The notes under the pieces are model-generated. The model saw only the letters and a program-made list of their open reading frames with translations. It ran no database searches and had not been told where the DNA came from. From Mucilaginibacter sp. (GTDB lineage Bacteria > Bacteroidota > Bacteroidia > Sphingobacteriales > Sphingobacteriaceae): a DNA stretch of 46,281 nucleotides. The translations under genes and the position numbers were made by a program. The first letter of the stretch is position 1. Every line of letters begins with the position of its first letter. Location of the stretch: assembly GCF_028288205.1 (NCBI RefSeq), contig NZ_JAQBOD010000066.1, forward strand, positions 1-46,281, given 5' to 3'. Positions 1-7,990 of this stretch are shown here, one piece after another.

Positions 1-134
1 TCAGTGTTACAGATTATAAAATCAACACCTGTAATACCTGCCTTGTACATGTGGTTTACTGCATTACCACCGCCGCCGCCAACACCAATAACCTTGATGA
101 TAGACGACTTTTCTTTTAACATCTCAAATTGCAT
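1..134 (-). CDS. ftsZ: Cell division protein FtsZ, N-terminal fragment
   Basis: Only the first 44 codons are inside the window; the gene runs off the left edge. The translation starts [20 protein letters not shown] and continues with a glycine-rich [10 protein letters not shown] segment, the first nucleotide-binding loop of FtsZ, followed by a GVDFIICNT strand. FtsZ is the tubulin-like GTPase that polymerises into the division ring at mid-cell. It is the last dcw gene seen here and follows ftsA, its membrane tether, after a 260-base gap. The gap holds a palindromic repeat and a pair of DnaA-box-like sites, so ftsZ may have its own control. The start is the ATG at 132-134; no other in-frame ATG lies just upstream. 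The identification is firm even though the fragment is short. Confidence 0.95.
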   Translation of the reverse strand, partial: MQFEMLKEKSSIIKVIGVGGGGGNAVNHMYKAGITGVDFIICNT

Positions 135-212
135 AATCCTATTGTTCAGTTATATGTGATTTGACGAATTTTAGATTTCACCATTGTAATATTAGCACTT
201 TTTCAACAACCT

Positions 213-241
213 TTTTCCACAAATGTCTATAATGTGGAAAA
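213..241. promoter_or_regulatory. Inverted pair of DnaA-box-like sites upstream of ftsZ
   Basis: Bases 212-221 (TTTTTCCACA) and 233-242 (TGTGGAAAAA) form a perfect 10-base inverted repeat with an 11-base spacer. Each arm contains TTTTCCACA, which fits the relaxed DnaA box TTWTNCACA and differs from TTATCCACA at one base. The pair lies about 80-110 bases upstream of the ftsZ start. DnaA or another dimeric regulator could bind here. The sequence match is seen; the function is inferred. Confidence 0.4.
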
Positions 242-270
242 ATTGAAAATTGTGAATAAGTCAGCCTTTT

Positions 271-373
271 GTTCCCCTCCTGAGAGGGGGCGCATTGGAT
301 TTGTGTGATGGCAGGGGTGTGTTTTACTCTGCAAATCTTATAAACACACCCCTACCCCTCTCCAGAGGGGAAC
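271..373. repeat. REP-like inverted pair between ftsA and ftsZ
   Basis: Two inverted copies of a hairpin-plus-tail repeat. The right arm read on the minus strand (373-342) is GTTCCCCTC, a spacer, GAGAGGGG, then TAGGGGTGTGTTT. The left arm (271-324) has the same two ends but carries about 22 extra bases (about 290-311) between hairpin and tail. The arms face each other across a 17-base loop. The element fills most of the ftsA-ftsZ gap and belongs to the same G/C-rich family as those at 5146, 22221, 29774, 30259, 35815 and 44545. There is no T-run, so it is a poor intrinsic terminator. Confidence 0.75.
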
Positions 374-394
374 CCGGCGCTCAAAGCTTGTTTC

Positions 395-1741
395 CTATTT
401 CAAAAAGTCCTCATCTTTAATATCGTCCTTAATAAATTTCTTACCGCTTTCCAATATTTTGCCAAATAATCCAAACTTTTTATCCTCAGCGTATTTAACA
501 GTTTTATCAACCTTTTCTGCGGCCGGGGTTTCTACTATTCCGGTATATTCCATCTTCTGGATACCTTTTATTAACAGACCTATACCTGTTGCAAAAGTTG
601 GGCTTTGCAGCTCTTCGTAAACGTTTTTAGGCAATACTTCGTTCTTGGCTAAATGCTCGTTAGGATAGCCTACGCGGCAATCTAAGCCGGTAACAAATTC
701 AACCATCTGCGGCAGATGTTTTAATTGCGCGCCGCCACCTGTTATTACAATACCTGCAATTAATTTTTTCTCGTACCCGGATGATTTGATCTCATAATAC
801 ACATGCTCTACGATCTCTTCCATACGGGCCTGAATAACAAAAGCCAGGTTTTTTACTGATATTTCTTTGGGCTCACGTCCGCGTAAACCAGGCACACACA
901 CAATCTCATTCTCTTTGTTTTCTTCAGCTAAAGCTGATCCGAAACGTATCTTTAACTGCTCTGCAATATTGCGCATCACTGAACAGCCTTCGCGGATATC
1001 CTCGGTCACGCTGTTACCACCAAATGGTATAACCGCTGTATGACGAATAATACCTTCATGAAAGATGGCCACATCAGTGGTACCGCCACCAATATCAACC
1101 AAAACCACACCTGCTTCTTTTTCCTCGTCGCTTAATACCGACTCGGATGATGCCAATGGTTCCAATATCAGTTCCTGGCTTTCTAAATTTGCTTTGTTAA
1201 CACATTTCACAATATTCTTTATAGCTGTAACCTGGCCGGATATGATATGGAAATTAGCTTCCAAACGTACACCCGCCATGCCGATTGGGTCTTTAACTCC
1301 AGGCTCGCTGTCAACAGTAAACTCTTGAGGTAATACATGGATGATCTCCTCGCCCGGAGGCATTACCAGGTTGTACATATCTTCTATCAGCTTGTCAATA
1401 TCCTTGCGACTGATCTCTGATTGCAGATCGCGACGGGTTATCAGCCCGCGATGCTGTAAGCTTTTAATGTGCTGCCCTGCAATACCTACATTCACTACCC
1501 TTATCTCTACGTTTGATTGTGTGCTGGCAATTTCAACCGCCGCGGTAATGCCCTGCACAGTTTTGTCGATATTTGAAACTACACCACGGGTTACACCCGC
1601 AGACTCGGCCTTACCGATACCCAGTACTTCGATCTTGCCGTTTTTGCTGCGGCGGCCAACAATTACGCAAATTTTTGTGGTACCAATATCCAATCCCACT
1701 ACAATTGGCGAACTTTTTTCTTGTGTTGAACTCTTATCCAT
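395..1741 (-). CDS. ftsA: Cell division protein FtsA
   Basis: FtsA is an actin-like ATPase that anchors FtsZ filaments to the inner membrane and recruits later division proteins. The 448-residue product shows the actin-fold signatures in order: phosphate-1 loop GLDIGTTK near residues 16-23, phosphate-2 loop DIGGGTTD near 215, and adenosine motif TGGGAQ near 332. The stretch between the first two corresponds to the FtsA-specific 1C domain. A charged, amphipathic C-terminal segment (about 424-442, FGLFGKILESGKKFIKDDI) fits the membrane-targeting helix. It starts one base after the ftsQ stop, so the two are surely co-transcribed. Length is in the usual range of 420-460 residues. The MDKSSTQEKSS leader before the fold is ordinary for the family. 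Confidence 0.97.
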   Translation of the reverse strand: MDKSSTQEKSSPIVVGLDIGTTKICVIVGRRSKNGKIEVLGIGKAESAGVTRGVVSNIDKTVQGITAAVEIASTQSNVEIRVVNVGIAGQHIKSLQHRGLITRRDLQSEISRKDIDKLIEDMYNLVMPPGEEIIHVLPQEFTVDSEPGVKDPIGMAGVRLEANFHIISGQVTAIKNIVKCVNKANLESQELILEPLASSESVLSDEEKEAGVVLVDIGGGTTDVAIFHEGIIRHTAVIPFGGNSVTEDIREGCSVMRNIAEQLKIRFGSALAEENKENEIVCVPGLRGREPKEISVKNLAFVIQARMEEIVEHVYYEIKSSGYEKKLIAGIVITGGGAQLKHLPQMVEFVTGLDCRVGYPNEHLAKNEVLPKNVYEELQSPTFATGIGLLIKGIQKMEYTGIVETPAAEKVDKTVKYAEDKKFGLFGKILESGKKFIKDDIKDEDFLK

Positions 1742-1742
1742 A

Positions 1743-2594
1743 TTACTGCTTTATTAGAGATGTGTCTTTTTTTAATTTTGTTGAATCAGCAGCAGCCTTC
1801 ATTCTTACCGAATCTGCCTTTGAATTTTTTACGCCTATTATTTGGTTGGCATATTTAATGTTTATCAGCTTATAAGCATCCCAGCCAACTTGTGGCAATG
1901 CCTGTTTATAAAATGCCAGCAGGTTATGAAATTTCAGATCTAATGAATCTGCATTACCCAGCAATATGCGCTGGTTGCCAACCCTTGGTATCAATTCAAT
2001 TTCATGCTCCTTGTTCACATATATCTGCGCTATCTGCGCATCCCAAAGCGAATCCTTCCTGATGTAAGAAACCGTTTTAAAAAGATCTTTTGCCAGCATA
2101 GTATGCAACGTATCTATCTTGCCGCCAAAAAACTCATCAATAAACCCGTTAGCTGCCAATACCCTCGCGGTATAGTTATCTGATAATGGAATTTTTAACC
2201 CATTCTTATCTATATAATAATCCTGGTTAAATTGGTTCATAACGCGCAATATGGGTTGGCGCTGTGCTATCTCTATCATAATAACACCATCCATATCCGC
2301 ATATACTTTAACCAGTTCAATAAAAGGGTTTGCCTTTAATTTGCCTTCCAGGTCATGCAGGTTAATATTTTTCATTTTACGCCCAACCAATGTATAACTG
2401 CTGATGTGCAAAATATTCTCTACTTCCTCTTTGTCAATAAAATACTGGTTGCCCGGTATGTATATTTTTACATCCTTACAAACCACTTCCGCCTTTTTTA
2501 TTTCGATGAAACTCATGAACACAACCAGTCCGCCCAGGCTTATCAGCCATAAGAAACTAATTAATAATATGCGCCATATTGGTTTCTTAAACAT
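1743..2594 (-). CDS. ftsQ: Cell division protein FtsQ
   Basis: This 283-residue protein has a short cytoplasmic N-terminus, one membrane helix (about residues 8-26) and a periplasmic part. It begins with a POTRA-like region (about 35-110, including YIPGNQYFIDKEEVENIL). FtsQ bridges the early cytoplasmic and late periplasmic division machinery, binding FtsL-type partners. Sequence conservation in this family is low in Bacteroidota, so the call relies strongly on topology and on position between murC and ftsA, the standard dcw order. The start overlaps the murC end by 8 bases and the stop lies one base before ftsA, indicating tight translational coupling. The C-terminal 30 residues are lysine- and serine-rich and look disordered. 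Confidence 0.9.
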   Translation of the reverse strand: MFKKPIWRILLISFLWLISLGGLVVFMSFIEIKKAEVVCKDVKIYIPGNQYFIDKEEVENILHISSYTLVGRKMKNINLHDLEGKLKANPFIELVKVYADMDGVIMIEIAQRQPILRVMNQFNQDYYIDKNGLKIPLSDNYTARVLAANGFIDEFFGGKIDTLHTMLAKDLFKTVSYIRKDSLWDAQIAQIYVNKEHEIELIPRVGNQRILLGNADSLDLKFHNLLAFYKQALPQVGWDAYKLINIKYANQIIGVKNSKADSVRMKAAADSTKLKKDTSLIKQ

Positions 2595-3942
2595 CTTCTA
2601 AAGCACTTTTTAATGGATATACTAACTGATCAATATCGCCCGCGCCAACTGTTAACAGCAGCTCGGGTTGTTCTGATCTTATTTTATTAATAGCTTCCTG
2701 CTTGCCTAATATTTGTTTGTTCTGCAACTTCATGCGGTCCAATATCATATTCGAGCTTACGCCTTCAATCGGTAGTTCACGGGCAGGATAAATATCCAGC
2801 AATATTAATTCGTCGCTCATATCCAATACCTCTGCAAACCCGTCCACAAAATCGCGTGTACGGGTATATAAATGAGGTTGAAAAATTGTTGTGAGTTTTT
2901 TATTTGGATATAAGCGTTTAATAGATGTAATAGCCGCCCTTAATTCTTCCGGATGATGTGCGTAATCATCAATATAAATATGCTGCTTGTTTTTAACAAT
3001 GTATTCAAACCGGCGCTTTACTCCTTTAAATGAGCCTAAAGCACTTTTTATGGCATCCCAATCAATATGCAAACGCAATGTGGCTTCAATGGCAGCAACT
3101 GCATTTTCAATATTATGCAAACCGGCAATACCGAGTTTTATATTGGGGATGATGATAGACCCACGTTTAAAATCAAAATAAAAATCGCCATTTTCAATGC
3201 GAATATTTTCTGCCATCGCGTCAGCAGCTTCGGTGATGCTGTAAGTAAATCCATTGTTTAACGGAAGCCCCCGGCGATGGATCAATGCACCGCCCATTTT
3301 TATTTGCGATGCAAAAAGCTGAAATGATTCTGTTAATTGTGCATGGTCACCGTAAATATCCAGGTGATCAGCATCCATAGAAGTAACAATAGCAATATTT
3401 GGAAAAAGCGTAAGGAACGAACGGTCATACTCATCAGCCTCAACCACCACGATATCATTATTGCCAAACAATACATTGGTTTGATAATTGGATGCAATAC
3501 CACCTAAAAATGCCGAACAATCTTTGCCCGAATCTTTCAATATATGTGCTATCATACACGAGGTAGTGGTTTTACCATGTGTGCCTGCAACAGCAATAGT
3601 GAATTTACCTTTGCTAATCAATCCCAATACCTGCGAGCGTTTCCAAAGCACAAAACCCTTTCGCTGGAAAAAGTTTAAGATCACCGAATCCTTAGGAATA
3701 GCAGGTGTATAAATAATCAAGGTATTATCATCTACATCTCTAAAACTCTTTGGTATGCCTTCAGCGTTGTCTTCAAAGATCACCTGTATACCTTCATTAC
3801 GTAATTCGTCGGTAAGGTCGGTAGGGGTTTTATCATAACCACAAACAATACAACCCAAATGACAGAAATAGCGGGCCAGGCCACTCATGCCGATGCCGCC
3901 AATGCCGATCAAATAAACCCGTTGTATGTTGCGTAATTCCAT
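2587..3942 (-). CDS. murC: UDP-N-acetylmuramate--L-alanine ligase MurC
   Basis: MurC adds L-alanine to UDP-MurNAc using ATP, the first amino-acid step of peptidoglycan precursor synthesis, in the cytoplasm. The 451-residue sequence has the N-terminal nucleotide-binding glycine motif GIGGIGMSGLA (about 13-23), the Mur ligase P-loop AGTHGKTTT (about 117-125), and the C-terminal Mur domain with DDYAHHPEE (about 325-333), typical of MurC rather than MurD, MurE or MurF. Length matches the family. It is separated from murG by 47 bases and overlaps ftsQ. The gap to murG contains a degenerate palindrome (around 3955-3985) that may be a decayed relative of the G/C-rich repeats. Confidence 0.97.
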   Translation of the reverse strand: MELRNIQRVYLIGIGGIGMSGLARYFCHLGCIVCGYDKTPTDLTDELRNEGIQVIFEDNAEGIPKSFRDVDDNTLIIYTPAIPKDSVILNFFQRKGFVLWKRSQVLGLISKGKFTIAVAGTHGKTTTSCMIAHILKDSGKDCSAFLGGIASNYQTNVLFGNNDIVVVEADEYDRSFLTLFPNIAIVTSMDADHLDIYGDHAQLTESFQLFASQIKMGGALIHRRGLPLNNGFTYSITEAADAMAENIRIENGDFYFDFKRGSIIIPNIKLGIAGLHNIENAVAAIEATLRLHIDWDAIKSALGSFKGVKRRFEYIVKNKQHIYIDDYAHHPEELRAAITSIKRLYPNKKLTTIFQPHLYTRTRDFVDGFAEVLDMSDELILLDIYPARELPIEGVSSNMILDRMKLQNKQILGKQEAINKIRSEQPELLLTVGAGDIDQLVYPLKSALEDV

Positions 3943-3989
3943 TGTTCTTAAAAAGCCCTCCTTCCTTTGCGGGGAAAGAGAGCTAAGAT

Positions 3990-5099
3990 TTAATTGTTAT
4001 TAATTGTTATTTGAATAACCTCTTTTGCAATAACCTCATCGGCATCAGGCAGGGCCATTTTACCAATGTTGTCGCTTAATTTTTTTTGTAATTCTTTATC
4101 ATTTAAAAGCTCAATGGCTCTATCTATCAATTTCAATTCTGCATCCCTGTCGGCAACAAAAACAGCCGCCTGGTCATGTACCAGCGCCAGCGCATTTTTG
4201 GTTTGATGATCTTCTGCCACGTTTGGCGAAGGCACCAGGATAACCGGCTTTTTTACCACACATAACTCGGCAATAGTACCCGCGCCTGCTCTTGATATAA
4301 TAATATCAGCAGCGGCATAAGCCAGGTCCATCCGGTTAACAAATTCCATTATGCGAATATTTGGATGATAATCTTCGCCCAACTTTTCAATTATACTGTT
4401 GTAATAAAACTTACCGGTTTGCCATATTACCTGCACATCGGCAGCTATTAATTTATCCAGGCCAGCCATCACGCTGTTATTTAAAGTACGCGCGCCCAAA
4501 CTACCGCCCGTAACCATGATGGTTTTTTTAAACGCCGATAGCTTATACAGCTCTAAAGCCTGCATTTGCTTACCATCTATAGCAACCGATTCTTTACGGA
4601 TTGGATTACCTGTTTTTATCAACTTATCTGCAGGGAAAAACTGCTCCATACCATCAAACGCAACACATATTTTTTCGGCCTTTTTACCCAGCCATTTATT
4701 GGTGATACCTGCATACGAGTTTTGCTCCTGTATTAAATAGGGTATCCCTTTTAATGATGCCGCATATAATAGCGGACCAGACGCATAACCTCCTACACCA
4801 ACCGCCGCATCGGGTTTAAAATCTTTTATGATCTTAAGCGCCTTATTCACACTGCTGAATAATTTTACCGGAAACAGCAGGTTTTTCCAAATCGATTTAC
4901 GTTGTATCCCTTGTATGTTCAACCCTATAATTTTATACCCCGCTGCCGGAACTTTTTCCATTTCCATACGGCCGATGGCACCAACAAATAATATCTCGGT
5001 AGCAGGATCAAGCTTTTTCAAAGCATTGGCAATAGCAATAGCCGGGAAGATATGCCCCCCTGTACCGCCGCCGCTAATAATGATCTTCTTTGATTTCAC
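3990..5099 (-). CDS. murG: Lipid II synthase MurG
   Basis: MurG is a GT-B glycosyltransferase on the inner face of the membrane. It transfers GlcNAc from UDP-GlcNAc to lipid I, giving lipid II. The 369-residue protein begins with the donor/acceptor loop GGGTGGHIFPA near residues 10-20. It has the family motif GGSLGART near 198-205 and the C-terminal UDP-GlcNAc site with SRAGAGTIAEL and VPSPNVAEDHQ. Length is standard. It follows ftsW (upstream) across a 71-base gap that carries a single REP-like unit, and precedes murC. Identification is secure. Confidence 0.97.
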   Translation of the reverse strand: MKSKKIIISGGGTGGHIFPAIAIANALKKLDPATEILFVGAIGRMEMEKVPAAGYKIIGLNIQGIQRKSIWKNLLFPVKLFSSVNKALKIIKDFKPDAAVGVGGYASGPLLYAASLKGIPYLIQEQNSYAGITNKWLGKKAEKICVAFDGMEQFFPADKLIKTGNPIRKESVAIDGKQMQALELYKLSAFKKTIMVTGGSLGARTLNNSVMAGLDKLIAADVQVIWQTGKFYYNSIIEKLGEDYHPNIRIMEFVNRMDLAYAAADIIISRAGAGTIAELCVVKKPVILVPSPNVAEDHQTKNALALVHDQAAVFVADRDAELKLIDRAIELLNDKELQKKLSDNIGKMALPDADEVIAKEVIQITINNN

Positions 5100-5145
5100 C
5101 GATTTTATTATTTGATTACACTGATTTATTTTCTTACCCGCTATT

Positions 5146-5170
5146 GTTCCCCTTTTAGGGGGTTAGGGGC
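5146..5170. repeat. Single REP-like unit abutting the ftsW stop codon
   Basis: A palindrome (CCCCTTTTAGGGG) followed by a GTTAGGGGC tail. Read on the ftsW strand it begins directly after the stop codon: TAA, GCCCC tail, then hairpin. The same order is seen after the stops of rplQ, the hydrolase and the DUF559 gene. No T-run follows, so intrinsic termination is unlikely to be the main role. Confidence 0.7.
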
Positions 5171-6340
5171 TTATGCTATGTTCATTTGTATATTACCTGA
5201 TTCTTTTATTTCGCCAACTACTACTTTTTTCGGGTCCTCTATATCACGGCTAACCGATAATATAATACCGAACGCTATGCTTGTAAACAAAATGGACGTA
5301 CCGCCCATGCTTATAAAAGGCAAAGGCACACCCGTTACCGGCCCTAAGCCTACCGCTACCGCCATGTTGGCAAATGCCTGTATGGTTAAACTAAAGCTTA
5401 AGCCTGCGGCCAATAATGCCCCGAACGCTTTTGGCGCTTTTGTTACAATCTTTATACATCGATATAATAAAAACAAGTAGATGCCTATTAGTGCTATCCC
5501 GCCTACCATGCCGTATTCTTCTATTATAATGGCGTATATCTCATCCGAATATGCCTCAGGCAAATAATTCACCTCGTTGCTTTTACCCGGGCCTTTGCCA
5601 AACAACCCGCCGGTAGCAATAGCTATTTTAGCATGGTCTGCCTGAAATGATTTATCAGGATTTGCTGCTTCGGGGTGTAAGAACGTATGGATACGCGATG
5701 TATAGGTATGCCTGCGCGGACCTAAAAACACTACACCTGTAAGCAATATGGCACCTGCTAAACAGGTAATTGCTATTTGCTTTATGCTGATACGGCCAAT
5801 AATAAGCAGTAAAACGCTTACACCAAAAAGCATTAACGCGGTAGATAGATTTGCCAATGCTATCAATATAAAAACTATGCAAACCGCACCCATTATCGGG
5901 ATGAATGATTGCTTAACATCTTTAATGTTTTCTTGCTTGCGCGACAGGGAACGCGCCAGGAATGTTATCAACGCCAACTTAGCCAGATCGGATGTTTGGA
6001 AGCTTAGGCCGGTACCGGGTATAGCTATCCAGCGACTGGCATCATTTACATGGCTACCAAATATCAACGTGTATAATAACAAGGGTATAGTGATATACAT
6101 CAATAGTTTTGATATGCCCGAATAGTACCTGTAATCCAACTTATGCGAAATATACATCAGCACAATACCACCAATTATCATGGCCAAATGCTTCATTAAA
6201 ATAGACTCGGCACCTACCCCACGTTTGTAAGCCAGCGTGCCAATAGCGCTATAAACAGACAACAGCGATATCAACGAAAGCAATATGACAATAAGCCATA
6301 TCCAACGATCTCCCTTTATGTTACTGAGTATTGCGTTCAT
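5171..6340 (-). CDS. ftsW: Peptidoglycan polymerase FtsW (SEDS family)
   Basis: FtsW is a polytopic inner-membrane glycosyltransferase that polymerises lipid II at the septum together with its class-B PBP partner, here encoded by ftsI at 10689. The 389-residue protein has about ten hydrophobic helices. It shows the SEDS signature YSDEIYAIIIEEYG near residues 253-266 and the C-terminal PVTGVPLPFISMGGTS near 335-350. It sits between murD and murG, the usual place for FtsW rather than RodA. The stop codon directly touches a REP-like repeat. The upstream gap to murD holds a different inverted-repeat family. Confidence 0.95.
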   Translation of the reverse strand: MNAILSNIKGDRWIWLIVILLSLISLLSVYSAIGTLAYKRGVGAESILMKHLAMIIGGIVLMYISHKLDYRYYSGISKLLMYITIPLLLYTLIFGSHVNDASRWIAIPGTGLSFQTSDLAKLALITFLARSLSRKQENIKDVKQSFIPIMGAVCIVFILIALANLSTALMLFGVSVLLLIIGRISIKQIAITCLAGAILLTGVVFLGPRRHTYTSRIHTFLHPEAANPDKSFQADHAKIAIATGGLFGKGPGKSNEVNYLPEAYSDEIYAIIIEEYGMVGGIALIGIYLFLLYRCIKIVTKAPKAFGALLAAGLSFSLTIQAFANMAVAVGLGPVTGVPLPFISMGGTSILFTSIAFGIILSVSRDIEDPKKVVVGEIKESGNIQMNIA

Positions 6341-6370
6341 TTTACTTGTTTATAAATCTTAAATATCCGG

Positions 6371-6522
6371 CGTCATTGCGAGGAACGAAGCAATCTCTAC
6401 ACATGCATATTTTAGAGATCGTTTTGTTTTTGCGATGACGCTTTATTATATTTTTCTTTTTTCCTTCGGCATTCTACTTATGCTTAGCTTATGTAGAGAT
6501 TGCTTCGTTCCTCGCAATGACG
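6371..6522. repeat. Inverted 31-base repeat pair between murD and ftsW
   Basis: Bases 6371-6401 (starting CGTCATTGCGAGGAACGAAG) and 6492-6522 are perfect reverse complements over 31 bases, separated by 90 bases. A degraded third copy in the right-hand orientation lies between them (about 6412-6442, ending GCGATGACGC). The same 31-mers occur as a pair at 41257-41386. The layout resembles a REPIN-like non-autonomous element. I recall CGTCATTGCGAG-type repeats as widespread in bacterial genomes, but could not search. Confidence 0.85.
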
Positions 6523-6557
6523 CGTTGGTTATTTGCACATCCGCAAATCTGCATATC

Positions 6558-7901
6558 CTATAACTCTTTTACTGCCGCTTTAAACTGCGTTCCTCTATCT
6601 TCATAATTTTTAAACAGATCAAAACTTGCACAAGCCGGTGATAATAAAACGGTATCTCCTTTTGTTGCTAAATGGTAAGCTATTTGTGCCGCTTCTGCTG
6701 CCGAAGATGTGTTTACTATAATGTCTACATCATCTTCAAAAGCGTTATGAATGCGTTGGTTATCCTTGCCTAAACATACTATTGCTTTTACCTTTTGCTT
6801 TACCAGGTCCTTAAGCATAGTATAGTCGTTGCCTTTATCTACGCCTCCTAATATCAACACCACGTCGCTGGTCATACTCTCTAATGCGTACCAGGTTGAG
6901 TTAACGTTGGTAGCTTTAGAATCATTAATGAAGCTAATGCCCGATATTTTGCCAACAGACTCCAGCCTGTGCTCAATGTTTTTGAATGTAGCCAGACTTT
7001 CCCTGAGGGTGTCGTTGCGTAATTCGAGCACTTTTGCTACAATACCAGATGCCATAGAGTTGTAGATGTTGTGCTTGCCTTGCAGGGCCAGTTCTGTAAT
7101 TGACATTTCAAAATGTTCTTGAGGGGTGTTGATGACAATATTGTCGTTTTCGAGATATGCTCCCGTTGCAATTTTTTTTTTGATTGAAAATGGCAGTTGC
7201 CTTGCTTTCAGGTTGCGTCCTTCCATTCCTTTTATCGTTTCATCATCATCAGCACAGTAAATAAATACATCATCGGCTGTTTGATTTTGTGTTACACGGA
7301 ATTTTGATGCTGCGTAATTTTCCATGTTATAGTCGTACCGGTCCAAATGATCGGGCGTTATGTTTAATAATACCGCTATGTCTGTTTTAAACCGGTACAT
7401 ATCGTCAAGCATAAAACTGCTTAGCTCTAAAACATAGCAATCGTATTTTTCGGTAGCTACCTGGTAGGCAAAACTTTTACCTATGTTACCTGCCAAACCC
7501 ACATTTAATCCTGCATTTTTTAGGATGTAGTGGGTTAAACTGGTAGTGGTAGTTTTCCCGTTCGATCCGGTAATGCCTATTATCTTAGCCTTAGTATATC
7601 TTCCCGCAAACTCTATCTCTGATATAACCGGTATACCTTTTTCTTTTATTTTTTTGATGATAGGCGCCTTATCAGGTATACCCGGACTTTTTATTACTTC
7701 AACCGCGCTTAGTATTTCGGCCTCCGTATGTCCATTTTCTTCGAAGCGGATATTCCAGCCTTGTAACTGCTCTTTATAATGCGGGGTAATAGTGCCAAAA
7801 TCTGAAACAAAAACATCATACCCCTGCTGTTGGGCAAGGTATGCCGCACCCACACCGCTTTCGCCGGCACCAAGGATTGCTATGTTTTTGTTTTCGTTCA
7901 T
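6558..7901 (-). CDS. murD: UDP-N-acetylmuramoyl-L-alanine--D-glutamate ligase MurD
   Basis: MurD adds D-glutamate to UDP-MurNAc-L-Ala in the cytoplasm. The product shows an N-terminal Rossmann segment (IAILGAGESGVGAA), the Mur P-loop GITGSNGKTTTTS near residues 108-120, a central NITPDHLDRYD segment typical of MurD, and a C-terminal Mur domain ending SPACASFDLFKNYEDRG, a MurD hallmark. I chose the ATG at 7901 (MNENKNIAIL), giving 447 residues. The upstream in-frame ATG at 7922 would add MDYGLKK, and that segment lies inside an inverted repeat, so it is probably not native coding sequence. Repeats flank the gene on both sides (6371-6522 and 7909-7985). Confidence 0.96.
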   Translation of the reverse strand: MNENKNIAILGAGESGVGAAYLAQQQGYDVFVSDFGTITPHYKEQLQGWNIRFEENGHTEAEILSAVEVIKSPGIPDKAPIIKKIKEKGIPVISEIEFAGRYTKAKIIGITGSNGKTTTTSLTHYILKNAGLNVGLAGNIGKSFAYQVATEKYDCYVLELSSFMLDDMYRFKTDIAVLLNITPDHLDRYDYNMENYAASKFRVTQNQTADDVFIYCADDDETIKGMEGRNLKARQLPFSIKKKIATGAYLENDNIVINTPQEHFEMSITELALQGKHNIYNSMASGIVAKVLELRNDTLRESLATFKNIEHRLESVGKISGISFINDSKATNVNSTWYALESMTSDVVLILGGVDKGNDYTMLKDLVKQKVKAIVCLGKDNQRIHNAFEDDVDIIVNTSSAAEAAQIAYHLATKGDTVLLSPACASFDLFKNYEDRGTQFKAAVKEL

Positions 7902-7908
7902 TTTTTTT

Positions 7909-7985
7909 AGTCCATAGTCCATAGTCGATGGTCCATAGTCCTTTTATCTTTTTTACCATGGACCATCGACTATGGACCATAGACT
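7909..7985. repeat. Inverted CCATAGTC-type repeat between mraY and murD
   Basis: The left arm (about 7909-7938, containing CCATAGTCGATGGTCCATAG) is nearly the reverse complement of the right arm (7957-7985, CATGGACCATCGACTATGG onward). About 27 of 29 bases pair around an 18-base T-rich loop. The left arm also contains an internal direct repeat of the unit AGTCCAT. This is a separate family from the G/C-rich and CGTCATTGCG elements. It overlaps the discarded longer start of murD. Confidence 0.8.
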
Positions 7986-7990
7986 TTATC

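Noticed and set aside
1065..1328. Plus-strand reading frame inside ftsA, and similar frames opposite dnaK, murE and pruA.
   Set aside because: They lie wholly within well-conserved genes on the other strand and encode no recognisable domain.
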